Assembly: GCF_028767125.1 (NCBI RefSeq)
Contig: NZ_JAKCWP010000005.1
Span: 186,001-250,000 of the forward strand
DNA: 64,000 nucleotides
Reading direction: 5' to 3'
From: Chelativorans sp. YIM 93263
Lineage (GTDB): Bacteria > Pseudomonadota > Alphaproteobacteria > Rhizobiales > Rhizobiaceae
The notes under the pieces were generated by a model. That model searched no databases, had not been told where the DNA came from, and saw only the letters and a program-made list of their open reading frames with translations. The position numbers and the translations under genes were made by a program. Position 1 is the first letter of the stretch; the number at the start of each line of letters is the position of its first letter. This document shows positions 8,746 through 16,849 of the stretch, piece after piece.

Positions 8746-9433
8746 GGCCGAGCCCCGCGACCAAGGGCGCCGGCTCCGCAGTGTCTTGTTTGGGCGGCTG
8801 ACGGAGGCCGCGCGAAAGTACTGCACCGGTCATGGTTTCGATCGCCACGCGCTCATTCTCGACGCGCGTTTCGAACCAGGTGAGCACGAGGGAGACAGGC
8901 ATCGCCACAGCAAGGCCCGTCGCGGTTGTCAGCAGCGCCACCCAGATACCACCGGCGAGCAGGGATGGGTCGACGGCGTTCCCCGCTTCCTGAAGCTGCT
9001 GGAAAGCGTCGATCATGCCCAGAACAGTGCCGAAAAGCCCCAGCAGAGGTGCCACCTGCGCAATCGCGTCGAGCGCGCGGAAGCCGCGCTGCAACTCGTG
9101 CAGTCTGGTAAGCGCGATGCGGCTCACCTCGTCCTCGATGGCCGATTTCGACACGTTCCCCGTCGCGGCCAGCCGCATGCAAGCTGACAGGGCCGCGCCC
9201 GCCGGTGAACGATCGCCTTCCAGATTGCTGCGCGCGAGATCCTGCCCGTCGTGAAACCAGGCATGAAGGGCCCGTTCCGCCCGGGCATGCCTTCCCACCC
9301 GCTCACGCCAGAACTGCACGACCTTCAATAATATCAGCGCCATAGCGAACACGGACAGCGTAAGAAGCAACGCCACCACAGGCCCGCCCAGGGAGAGAAA
9401 GGAAGCGATATCGTCGACGAACTCGGCGGGCAT
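8735..9433 (-). CDS. exbB: ExbB/TolQ/MotA-family proton channel subunit
   Basis: 232-residue inner-membrane protein with three spans: about 17-38 (VVALLLTLSVFAMALILLKV), about 125-150 (IAQVAPLLGLFGTVLGMIDAF) and about 160-185 (GIWVALLTTATGLAVAMPVSL). The GLFGTVLGM and TTATGLAVA motifs are diagnostic for the MotA/TolQ/ExbB channel. It is first of the energy-transduction operon, 31 bases after the small exported protein encoded upstream. Confidence 0.94.
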   Translation of the reverse strand: MPAEFVDDIASFLSLGGPVVALLLTLSVFAMALILLKVVQFWRERVGRHARAERALHAWFHDGQDLARSNLEGDRSPAGAALSACMRLAATGNVSKSAIEDEVSRIALTRLHELQRGFRALDAIAQVAPLLGLFGTVLGMIDAFQQLQEAGNAVDPSLLAGGIWVALLTTATGLAVAMPVSLVLTWFETRVENERVAIETMTGAVLSRGLRQPPKQDTAEPAPLVAGLGHAH

Positions 9434-9464
9434 GTTGAGAATTCCCTCTGCGTTGCTCTAAATA

Positions 9465-9944
9465 TCAGCGCCCGAAGGCGATCTCGCCACGAGCGGCGGT
9501 CTCCAGCCGGGCCATGCAGGCATCCTCGTCAGCGCCTTCACAGGCGGTGACGCCATTGATGAGAACACGGCCCAAATCACCGCAATCAAGGTCGGCAAGG
9601 TCAAACTGCCGCACCTTCGTCTGCCCGGCGGGAAAAGCCTGGAAATCGAGTGCCGTCAGCTTTTTCACCAAACCGTCCTTGCCGAAAAGCGCCACTTCAT
9701 ATGCCGCCCGGTCGATATCCTGCTCCAATTGGTTTTTCACCACGAAGGTAAGACGGCAGCCGCGCTCCGTGGGCTCGGCACCATTCAGTTCGATCGAGAG
9801 TACGGGAGTTGCGTCGGCGTCCTGCGCGAGCGCTGAAATGTCATTCGCCACAAATCCTGACAAGGGCGCGGAAATCAGTACGGCTTTCAGGAATACCCCC
9901 CAACCGCGAGATGCATCGCACCGCGTAACAGACCTTCTCCGCAC
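9465..9944 (-). CDS. Predicted exported protein of the exb operon
   Basis: 159 residues beginning RRRSVTRCDASRGWGVFLK and then hydrophobic AVLISAPLSGFVAND, giving a likely signal peptide ending near ALAQ-DADA. The mature part has four cysteines (RGCRLTF, DLDCGDL, TACEGADEDACMA), which suggests disulphides in the periplasm. I do not recognise an enzymatic fold. It is co-directional with exbB and 31 bases upstream of it, so it probably belongs to the same operon and may act in the TonB-dependent uptake step. The exact start is uncertain because the N-terminus is long for a signal peptide. Confidence 0.75.
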   Translation of the reverse strand: MRRRSVTRCDASRGWGVFLKAVLISAPLSGFVANDISALAQDADATPVLSIELNGAEPTERGCRLTFVVKNQLEQDIDRAAYEVALFGKDGLVKKLTALDFQAFPAGQTKVRQFDLADLDCGDLGRVLINGVTACEGADEDACMARLETAARGEIAFGR

Positions 9945-10150
9945 AATCCGACTCCTCTTAGGAACGCTTTATGCTGGCTGGCCTGAGGCTGGCTCGCATG
10001 GTCGAGGCGACGCGATCATATCAAATGGCCGCTCGCTCTGGTCACTGCTCTGGTAAATAACATGAATAAAAGTGTCAAGATTATACCCTCACCTTGGCAG
10101 ACATGAAAACTGCGATACCCTCATGTCCGAATGATTTGTCGGAGAATGCT

Positions 10151-10435
10151 ATGAGCGAAGACCGCATCGCGATGCGCGCACGCATATCGGGCCGGGTACA
10201 AGGCGTGAACTATCGCGCCTGGACACAAGGCGAAGCTGAGAAACTCGGGCTCGCCGGTTGGGTCCGCAATGAGGCGGACGGCTCCGTAACCGCCGTGTTG
10301 GCGGGCGAGGATGAATCGGTTTCCCTCATGCTCGACAAGTTGCGGCAAGGTCCGCCAGCGGCTTCCGTTCGTGACGTGGAGTCGGAGGAGTTCGACCCGG
10401 AGGTTTGGCCTACCGCTTTCACCGTTGAGCGATAG
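10151..10435 (+). CDS. acyP: Acylphosphatase
   Basis: Hydrolyses carboxyl-phosphate bonds such as acetyl phosphate or carbamoyl phosphate. Small 94-residue protein, the usual size. The signature RISGRVQGVNYR holds the catalytic Arg22, and WVRNEADGSV holds the catalytic Asn40. The ATG at 10151 was chosen because GGAGA precedes it; the open frame extends to 10094 without protein character. It is divergent from the exb operon, with 206 bases between that must hold both promoters. Confidence 0.93.
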   Translation: MSEDRIAMRARISGRVQGVNYRAWTQGEAEKLGLAGWVRNEADGSVTAVLAGEDESVSLMLDKLRQGPPAASVRDVESEEFDPEVWPTAFTVER

Positions 10436-10436
10436 A

Positions 10437-10454
10437 GGCAAGCGAACGCTTGCC
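10437..10454 (+). terminator. Hairpin after acyP
   Basis: Perfect 8-base inverted repeat GGCAAGCG / CGCTTGCC with a 2-base centre, starting one base after the acyP stop. No T-run follows, so it may slow or protect transcript ends rather than act as a full intrinsic terminator before the next gene, 86 bases on. Confidence 0.4.
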
Positions 10455-10539
10455 GCCGGCGCAATGTCGTGAAATACCGGCGGAAAGTTTCGTCTCTGGC
10501 CACCAGATGACCAGATATCTGCGCGAAGTGGAGAATTGC

Positions 10540-11439
10540 ATGCCCGAACCGATGAAAGGGGCGTTGGCCCCCGTGATCACGCCACTGACTGCGGACTACC
10601 GGCCGGACGCCGACCGTCTTGTCGAGCATTGCCGCTGGCTGATCGAACGCGACTGCGGTCTGGCCGTATTCGGTACGAACAGCGAGGGCAACTCGCTGGC
10701 CCTCGGTGACAAGATGGAGTTGCTTGATCACCTCGTGGAAAGCGGCCTTCCCGCGGAACGGATGATGCCGGGCACGGGTCAATGCGCGCTTCACGATACG
10801 GTAAAACTCAGCCGCCGGGCGGTCGAGTTGGGCTGCGGGGGCGTGCTCATGCTGCCGCCATTCTACTACAAGGGCGTGAGCGACGAGGGCCTGTTTCGCT
10901 ATTTTAGCGAGGTGATCGAGGGTGTGGGCGATGATCGCCTGCGCGTTTATCTTTACCACATCCCACCCGTGTCACAGGTGGGCTTCAGCCTCGACCTGAT
11001 TGATCGTTTGATAAATGCTTATCCGGATATCGTCGCCGGCATCAAGGACAGCTCCGGCGATTGGGAAAACACCCGCGCCATGCTCGAGCGCTTTCCCGGC
11101 TGGGGTGTCTTCTGCGGAAACGAGCTGCGCCTGCTGGACGCTCTAAAGCTCGGCGGCGCGGGCGTGATTTCCGCCACCTGCAATATCAATCCGGGGCCGA
11201 TCGCCGCCCTTTACCGCAATTGGCGGGACGAGGACGCTGCAGCCCGCCAGGAAAAGCTGAATGAGTTCCGCAGCCTCGTCCAAAGCTATCCTTTGATCCA
11301 GGCGCTGAAAGCGATCACAGCGCATTCGCGCAACGAGCCCGCATGGGAACGCGTCATGCCGCCGCTGGTGGAACTTGATGCAGAGCAGCGTGCCGCGCTC
11401 ATAGAGCAGTGTGCCGAAACCGGGTTCAGTATGGAATAG
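10540..11439 (+). CDS. DapA-family (class I aldolase-like) lyase, not a true DHDPS
   Basis: 299-residue TIM-barrel protein of the N-acetylneuraminate lyase/dihydrodipicolinate synthase superfamily. The Schiff-base lysine is near residue 169 (AGIKDSSGD), the catalytic Tyr near 139 (YLYHIPP) and the carboxylate-binding loop reads FGTNSEGNS. After the Tyr, true DapA has an Arg (VPxRT) that binds aspartate semialdehyde; here the sequence is IPPVSQVG with no Arg. The substrate is therefore probably another 2-oxo acid/aldehyde pair. The ATG at 10540 follows GGAG; ATG 10507 is the alternative. It converges on and overlaps the end of the glycosyltransferase gene by 14 bases. Confidence 0.85.
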   Translation: MPEPMKGALAPVITPLTADYRPDADRLVEHCRWLIERDCGLAVFGTNSEGNSLALGDKMELLDHLVESGLPAERMMPGTGQCALHDTVKLSRRAVELGCGGVLMLPPFYYKGVSDEGLFRYFSEVIEGVGDDRLRVYLYHIPPVSQVGFSLDLIDRLINAYPDIVAGIKDSSGDWENTRAMLERFPGWGVFCGNELRLLDALKLGGAGVISATCNINPGPIAALYRNWRDEDAAARQEKLNEFRSLVQSYPLIQALKAITAHSRNEPAWERVMPPLVELDAEQRAALIEQCAETGFSME

Positions 11440-12490
11440 CGGTCATTTTTGCCGGCGCTGCGCGGGCATCGGCGATCCTGTGATAGAGTTCGAGATAATT
11501 CTGCTCCATCCGATCCGGCGAGAAGCGGTCCGCGGCCGCAGAACGGCAGACCTCCGGATCGATGTCCGAACATGCTGAAATGGCATCCGCCATTTCATGC
11601 ACGTCGTTCACGATAAAGCCCGTGCGGCCATGCTCGACCACTTCGGGCAAGGCTCCGTTGGGGAAGGCAACGACGGGCGTACCGCAGGCAAGCGCCTCTA
11701 TCGCCGTCAATGAACAGGTCTCGGCGACGAGGCTGGGGATCAGCACACATCGGGCCGAGGCCAGGAGCTGGCGCTTCTGGTCGAATCCGAGCGGGCCGAG
11801 AAAGCGGCGGCGCTCGTCGAGCAGCGGAGCGACCTCCTCCCGGAAATAGCGCTGATGGGCCTCATATGGGAAAACCTGGCCGCCAATAACGAGCGGCTGG
11901 TCGATCCGGCGACATGCCTGCAGTGCAAGATGTATGCCCTTTTCAGGGCAAATTCGGCTTAACGCGATGGCATGATCGCTTTTGCCCTCGTTGGTTTCGA
12001 AAAGCTCCCGCGGCACCCCGTTTTCGATCGGAGGGAGCAGAGCGGCCCCTTCAGGCGCGGTGTGATGCTGCGCTTCGGAAACGCAATGCAGCCATAGATT
12101 GGGATAACCCCGATATATCCACTCCGGATACCAGTCGAGGGGAAGATGCAGTGTGGCGAGTGTCGGCGCATCTTCGGGTACGTAGGCCGGGAAATCGATG
12201 CCGTGCAAATGCACCAGATCCACGCGGTGCTTCGCCAGCACCGAGGCAATCAACTCACGCATTTCCGCCCAAACGACGTCGCGGAGCGGATCATCGATCG
12301 GCCCGTCTTGAACGCGAAGCGGGATCAATTCACCGGCAACGCTGGAGCCCTCACACGCGATGACGAGCGAGCGGTGGCCGTGCCGCACCAGGATCTGATC
12401 GAGCGCTGAGAGTACCTGCTCGGCGCCGCCCACGGCATCGCGTCCAACCGCCGCGAACGGATAGGCGACACTCAGAACCGTCAAAGCCAT
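11426..12490 (-). CDS. GT4-type glycosyltransferase
   Basis: GT-B fold glycosyltransferase of 354 residues from the ATG at 12490. The N-terminal acceptor domain has AAVGRDAVGGAEQVLSAL, the usual GGAE loop. The C-terminal nucleotide-sugar domain has ALSRICPEKGIHLAL and the EX7E-type motif ETCSLTAIEALACGTPVVAF. This is the family that includes MshA and PIG-A, which act on inositol (phosphate) acceptors; given ino1 in the same operon, that is a suggestive comparison but not proof. It overlaps the deacetylase gene by 10 bases and is the last gene of the operon. Confidence 0.9.
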   Translation of the reverse strand: MALTVLSVAYPFAAVGRDAVGGAEQVLSALDQILVRHGHRSLVIACEGSSVAGELIPLRVQDGPIDDPLRDVVWAEMRELIASVLAKHRVDLVHLHGIDFPAYVPEDAPTLATLHLPLDWYPEWIYRGYPNLWLHCVSEAQHHTAPEGAALLPPIENGVPRELFETNEGKSDHAIALSRICPEKGIHLALQACRRIDQPLVIGGQVFPYEAHQRYFREEVAPLLDERRRFLGPLGFDQKRQLLASARCVLIPSLVAETCSLTAIEALACGTPVVAFPNGALPEVVEHGRTGFIVNDVHEMADAISACSDIDPEVCRSAAADRFSPDRMEQNYLELYHRIADARAAPAKMTAIPY

Positions 12491-13344
12491 AGCGGAAGGT
12501 CCAGATCGCGGCAGGCGTTCGACACCAGCTGAGGCCACTCCTCTGGGCGAAGCCCCCAATCGAAATTCCTGTAGAAGAGGCCGCCGCGGTTGGGGAGTTC
12601 ACCGAAATCGTATTGTGCGGCCGGCTGAAACCGCTCGACCTGCTGCCCGAAGGCAGAGAGCATACGCCGCTGCGTAAGATATGCTGTCATTAGGCGCTGC
12701 TTCGCCTCGGCTATAGCTCCGTCGAGGGAAACGGTTCGAGCGCTTTCTCGCTCGCTTCCGGGAGCGAACTGCTGAACGACCATGCAGCCATTCTCGGCAT
12801 GATAAAGCGGGAACTCGACGATTTCGGGCGCTCTGAAACCGTTCCGCGTGAGCGAGTGACAGGCGGCGTGCACCACCAGTGCCGTCGCATCATGATCCGG
12901 ATGGCCACCTTCGTAAGCATGGGTCAGGACGAGGCGAATACGTTCCTCTCGGAAGAGCTCCGCCACCTGCAACACCACTTCGGCCATGTGGTGCGCCACC
13001 GCCTGGTCGGGAACGCTCAAGGACAACAGCGCACCCGGATCGACGCCGGCGAACGCCATGGCCGCCGCCAGTTCCTTCCGCCGCGCGTCGGCATAATCCT
13101 CGCGGCAGGCGAACCCGCAGGCGAGCGCTTCGCCCATATTCATCGGCGCACCGTCCGTCACATGGAGCAGGCGCACGCCCTCCATCCGCTCCAGTTGGCC
13201 ACCGAGCGCGATGGTTTCATCGTCGGGGTGGGCGACGACGATCAAAACGTCCCGACAGTCGATTGTCGGCCTCTCAGGCGCCCCCAACCGTTCGACCAGC
13301 CATTCCGCCGAAGAGGATGCGGCAGGTTTGGCTAGCCCCAACAT
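12481..13344 (-). CDS. PIG-L/LmbE-family deacetylase
   Basis: Zinc-dependent N-deacetylase family of GlcNAc-PI deacetylase and MshB. The 287-residue protein has the zinc/catalytic motif AHPDDE at residues 38-43 and the second motif HPDHDA near 148-153. It probably removes an acetyl group from an N-acetylhexosamine made by a neighbouring glycosyltransferase. It starts 3 bases after the glycosidase-like gene ends and overlaps the GT4 gene by 10 bases, so deacetylation and glycosyl transfer are likely coupled. About 25 residues precede the usual domain start. Confidence 0.92.
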   Translation of the reverse strand: MLGLAKPAASSSAEWLVERLGAPERPTIDCRDVLIVVAHPDDETIALGGQLERMEGVRLLHVTDGAPMNMGEALACGFACREDYADARRKELAAAMAFAGVDPGALLSLSVPDQAVAHHMAEVVLQVAELFREERIRLVLTHAYEGGHPDHDATALVVHAACHSLTRNGFRAPEIVEFPLYHAENGCMVVQQFAPGSERESARTVSLDGAIAEAKQRLMTAYLTQRRMLSAFGQQVERFQPAAQYDFGELPNRGGLFYRNFDWGLRPEEWPQLVSNACRDLDLPLWL

Positions 13345-13347
13345 CGC

Positions 13348-14265
13348 TCACGCTGCACCCTGTATCCGGCGCGCGCTTCGTCCAGCATAGCGTTCCGTCA
13401 TGGCTGCGCAGAAATCTGCGAATTCCGTCGGGTCCTGCGGCGCGCTGGTATGGTGCGGGACAATTCCGCGGTGCTCCGGCGTGAAGCAAAATGTCAGCGT
13501 CACATCGAAGTCGGAAAGCGTTTCCATTTGCCGGTCGAACCAATCGAGCGCATTGGGCCGGAAGCTGTCCGCCCAGGAAAGGCCGGTGCGCAAATGCGTC
13601 ACCCCAAGCCGCTTCATCCAGCGCACCGCGTCGTCCAGCCGCGGATCCTCGAAATGAAACCACTGGCACAACCCGAGTTCGGGCGTGTACTCGCCGAATT
13701 TTTCAAACGAGGGTTTGGGCGTTCCATCCTCGCGGATGAGCCCCATATAGAAATGCCGATAATAGGAAGAGCCCTCGGCTTCTTTGTGGCGGGTCGTCGC
13801 TCCCCATTCCTGGGGCAGATCGAAGAGGCTGTACCACTGGATGCGCGGTGCGCGGCCGGTGAGCAGCTCAGCCGTACGCTCCAGCCCCCATAGCTGCACT
13901 TCTTCCGCGCCGAACGTGGAGACACCCACCTCACTCACCCAGACCGGCAAATCCGTCAGCGCCTGGATCTCCGCGAGCTTATTCGGCCATTCATCGATCT
14001 GCCACAGGTTCCAGTCCAGGGGGAATCCGTGAACGGCGATGGCGTCCACATGGTCCAGCACCGATTTACTCTGCATGTTCTGAATGAACAGCGGGTCGAT
14101 GGGCGAGATACCGCCTAGCACGCGGGTGACATCCGAATTGACGCTGCCGATAGCATCGGCAGCTCCGATGGCCATATCGGCGAACACCGTCCAGTCCGGA
14201 TCGATTTCCGGATCCCAGTGAGACTTATTGTTCGGCTCGTTCCAGATCATTGCGGCTTCGATCAT
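13348..14265 (-). CDS. Clan GH-A glycosidase-like protein with apparently permuted barrel
   Basis: 305 residues. It opens directly with the acid/base motif IWNEPNN (residues 7-13), which normally sits at the end of barrel strand 4. Then come AVHGFPLDW, the candidate nucleophile Glu in WVSEVGVST, and WYSLFDLP, which read as strands 5-8. The C-terminal third (LGLCQWFHFEDPRL, THLRTGLSWAD, TLTFCFTPEHRG) reads like strands 1-3 of the same fold. The order thus looks circularly permuted. It may trim or bind a sugar made by this operon; beta-xylosidase is a common label for relatives, but the substrate is unproven. No signal peptide, so cytoplasmic. Confidence 0.8.
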   Translation of the reverse strand: MIEAAMIWNEPNNKSHWDPEIDPDWTVFADMAIGAADAIGSVNSDVTRVLGGISPIDPLFIQNMQSKSVLDHVDAIAVHGFPLDWNLWQIDEWPNKLAEIQALTDLPVWVSEVGVSTFGAEEVQLWGLERTAELLTGRAPRIQWYSLFDLPQEWGATTRHKEAEGSSYYRHFYMGLIREDGTPKPSFEKFGEYTPELGLCQWFHFEDPRLDDAVRWMKRLGVTHLRTGLSWADSFRPNALDWFDRQMETLSDFDVTLTFCFTPEHRGIVPHHTSAPQDPTEFADFCAAMTERYAGRSARRIQGAA

Positions 14266-14286
14266 GGATCAGGTCCCTCGTTCGAC

Positions 14287-15111
14287 TTACTTTAAAGAAA
14301 CGGAAATCTCACGGCGCGGGGCGAGTGGCCGCCGCCCCGCTGGCGCGCCAGCCGTGACATGCACACCCGCGATGCGGGCATTCTCGTTTGCTGCCTCACG
14401 CAGCAGCTCGTTTGCGGATCGATACCCTTCGAGCGTTCCGACATCGACATAGGCGAGACCTGCCTTGACCCCGACCGCGCTGCCGCCTCTCGCCAGATAC
14501 GCGTTGACCAGAGTGCCCATGTATTCATCGGTGCGGCCCCGCTCGATCCAAAGCGCCTGGAGCGCGTGCAGTATTCTGCCCGGCATTTTGAACCCGCCCC
14601 AAACCCAATTTGTCGACGGGAACTCCTGCTTCACCTGTATCTCTTGGACATGACCGGCCTCATCCGTCACGACGGCATCAAAGGCTGATGGCCTCTCAAC
14701 CGGGAAAAGCAGGAAGGAAAGCGTATCGTCGGGCAGGGAACTGTAGCCATCCGCCGGCATCCAGATCGTGTCCGGCAAGCCGACGAGCACGTGCTCATCC
14801 GGGGTTATCAGAGAAGCCACGCGAAAGATCGCGTCGCAAAGCCCCCTGGGTTCAGGCTGAACCACATAGGCGATCGGCGCGCCCGCGTATTCTGCCCCGT
14901 AATACTCCATGATATCGGACTTGCCCGGTGCGATCACGAAGCAGAGCTTGTTTGCGCCGCCATCGACCATGCGTTCGCAAAGATATTCGCTGACCGCGCA
15001 AGGCCGCTCTGCCCCGTCGCTCAAGCGGCTGCCCACGGGCAGAAGCTCCTTGGAGAAAGCCAGCGGCTGGATTCGGCTTCCAGAACCGGCTGCCGGTATA
15101 ATGCCCCACAT
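14287..15111 (-). CDS. Sugar-1-phosphate nucleotidyltransferase
   Basis: 274-residue NTP transferase of the glucose-1-phosphate thymidylyl/uridylyltransferase type. The N-terminal nucleotide-binding loop reads IIPAAGSGSRIQPLAFSKELLPV (residues 4-26, with the G-x-G-x-R and the Lys of PxKxLLP-like sequence). The metal-binding Asp is in VLVGLPDTIW near 109-118, and there is GLAYVDVGTLEGY near the C-terminus. It should make the activated sugar donor for the two glycosyltransferases of the operon. Sugar and nucleotide cannot be told from the sequence. It sits 21 bases before the glycosidase-like gene. Confidence 0.88.
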   Translation of the reverse strand: MWGIIPAAGSGSRIQPLAFSKELLPVGSRLSDGAERPCAVSEYLCERMVDGGANKLCFVIAPGKSDIMEYYGAEYAGAPIAYVVQPEPRGLCDAIFRVASLITPDEHVLVGLPDTIWMPADGYSSLPDDTLSFLLFPVERPSAFDAVVTDEAGHVQEIQVKQEFPSTNWVWGGFKMPGRILHALQALWIERGRTDEYMGTLVNAYLARGGSAVGVKAGLAYVDVGTLEGYRSANELLREAANENARIAGVHVTAGAPAGRRPLAPRREISVSLK

Positions 15112-15122
15112 GCCAACCTCCT

Positions 15123-16220
15123 CTACGCGCGCATTGCTGCCGGACCGACAGCATGTGTGTGAAGTTCGCTCAGCAGAGTTTCGAACTCAGCCGCGCGGTG
15201 ATCGGAGGTGTGGGCGGAAAGCACACGCTCTCGGGCCGCCTCTCCGATGCGGGCCAATTCAGCATCGTCGCGATCCAATGCCGCGGTGGCGTCTTCCGAG
15301 GATCCCGCCAACAGGATCTGGCGGTCCGGCTCGAAGAATGCATCCAGCCCTTCCCACCAATCCGAAAGAATGGGAATGCCGCATGCGGCCGCCTCGAACA
15401 ATCGGCCCGACGGGCACCACCCCATCTCCGCCATGGCACGGCGGGTGACGTTGAGTGTCAAACGGGAGGAGGAATAGAAGGCCGGATGTTCAGAAGGCGG
15501 CAAATGCCTGACGAAATAGATATTGTCCCGCCACGGAAAATCCGGCGGATACTGAGCGCCGGCTATCACGAAGCGCTGGTTTGGCCGCTGGCGCGCAGGC
15601 TCAACCAGGAACTCGGTAACACTGCCCTGCCGGTCTTCGGCATAGGTTCCGATATAGGAAAGATCGCACTCGTACTGAGGTTTGGGGGCCGTCGGCCGGT
15701 GGACCGCTGGATCCACATGGCCGTAAAGGGGTGCGACGCATTTTGCGCCGAGCCTTTCACGAAGGGCCTGAAGCGCCTGCCCGCCCGTATAGCTGAACAC
15801 CAGATCGAAATCCCGCAATCCGCGTGAACCGATATAGCTGGTCTTTTCTCCGCGCTCGATGCGCGACAGCGTCACCGGCGTATCGAGATCGTAAAAAACA
15901 CGGGTGGCGTGCCCGGTGGAAAGAACCAACTCGGCGGCCGGAATGCCATCGGGGCAATAGGAGGAGACAAGGGCCACATCCGCGTCGGCCAAGTGGTTGC
16001 TGGCTGCGGAAAGAACATCGTTCCAGTCGCTATAGAGGACAAGCTCACCGTCCTCGATCTCCTGAAGATCACGAGCACCCGCATAGTAAGGTAGGTCGCG
16101 CTCGAAGAACACGACACGCCATCCGCGCCGCGCCAGCGCACGCACGAGTCCGCGCCAGAGGGTGGCATGGCCGTTTCCCCATGAGGAACTGATCGTCAGG
16201 CCGAAAATGACGAGCTTCAT
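15123..16220 (-). CDS. CgeB-like glycosyltransferase
   Basis: 365-residue GT-B protein resembling the CgeB/DUF3880 group. The N-terminal half has FGLTISSSWGNGHATLWRGL. The C-terminal half has the donor-site pattern CPSGRLFEAAACGIPILSDWW near 275-295 and a following DRQILLAGSSEDA. A second glycosyltransferase beside the GT4 enzyme implies that at least two sugars are added to the product. It overlaps the phosphatase gene by four bases. Confidence 0.85.
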   Translation of the reverse strand: MKLVIFGLTISSSWGNGHATLWRGLVRALARRGWRVVFFERDLPYYAGARDLQEIEDGELVLYSDWNDVLSAASNHLADADVALVSSYCPDGIPAAELVLSTGHATRVFYDLDTPVTLSRIERGEKTSYIGSRGLRDFDLVFSYTGGQALQALRERLGAKCVAPLYGHVDPAVHRPTAPKPQYECDLSYIGTYAEDRQGSVTEFLVEPARQRPNQRFVIAGAQYPPDFPWRDNIYFVRHLPPSEHPAFYSSSRLTLNVTRRAMAEMGWCPSGRLFEAAACGIPILSDWWEGLDAFFEPDRQILLAGSSEDATAALDRDDAELARIGEAARERVLSAHTSDHRAAEFETLLSELHTHAVGPAAMRA

Positions 16221-16849
16221 GCCGATACTCCCGTCTTGACCGGGACTTGCTCTGAAGAAAAGACCTGGTTGGAAGAAAGCAGCTTGCCGCCTTGCGCGCC
16301 GACCGCGATCGTGGTCAGGGATGCGGGGCGGATTTCAATCGTGTGAACTTCCTGAAACGATGCCCCGAGATAATGGCATATGCCGGCCTTGATGACGTCG
16401 GCATGGGAGACCAAGGCGATGCTCCCGCCGTGAAATTCCCGACGGATCCGTTCGATGAATCCGACAAGGCGCGCCGCGACATCACGCATCGTCTCCCCCG
16501 CCGGCGTCGCCGCGAAATCCCGCTGCTCGTTCCATTCTCGCCACAACGGATCCGATGCAAGATCGTCAAACGTCCTCCCGCACCAGCGCCCGAAATCGAT
16601 CTCGTCGAGCTCATCGGCGATCGTGCTTTCTGTGCCCGTTTCTGCCGAGATGATTTGGGCTGTCTGATAAGCGCGGAGCTGCGGACTGGTGTAAAGCGCA
16701 TCGAGATTCGCATCGGCCAGATGCCGCCCAACGGCCCGCGCCTCCTCCTGGCCCGCCGGCGTAAGCGGCGCGCCGGGGTTACGTCCGGTCAGGATACTGC
16801 CGAAATCACCATGCGAGCCATGCCGCAGAAGGTGGATCACAGTACTCAC
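16217..16849 (-). CDS. Histidine phosphatase-superfamily protein
   Basis: Branch-1 histidine phosphatase of 210 residues from the GTG at 16849, which overlaps the ino1 stop as GTGA. A longer frame to 17008 would run into ino1. The phospho-accepting His10 is in LLRHGSHGD. Other conserved points are Arg in [11 protein letters not shown], Glu in LDEIDFGRW, and the second His in LVSHADVIK. Four-base coupling to inositol phosphate synthase suggests that it removes phosphate from inositol phosphate or from a glycosylated inositol phosphate. This is inference from position. Confidence 0.88.
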   Translation of the reverse strand: MSTVIHLLRHGSHGDFGSILTGRNPGAPLTPAGQEEARAVGRHLADANLDALYTSPQLRAYQTAQIISAETGTESTIADELDEIDFGRWCGRTFDDLASDPLWREWNEQRDFAATPAGETMRDVAARLVGFIERIRREFHGGSIALVSHADVIKAGICHYLGASFQEVHTIEIRPASLTTIAVGAQGGKLLSSNQVFSSEQVPVKTGVSA

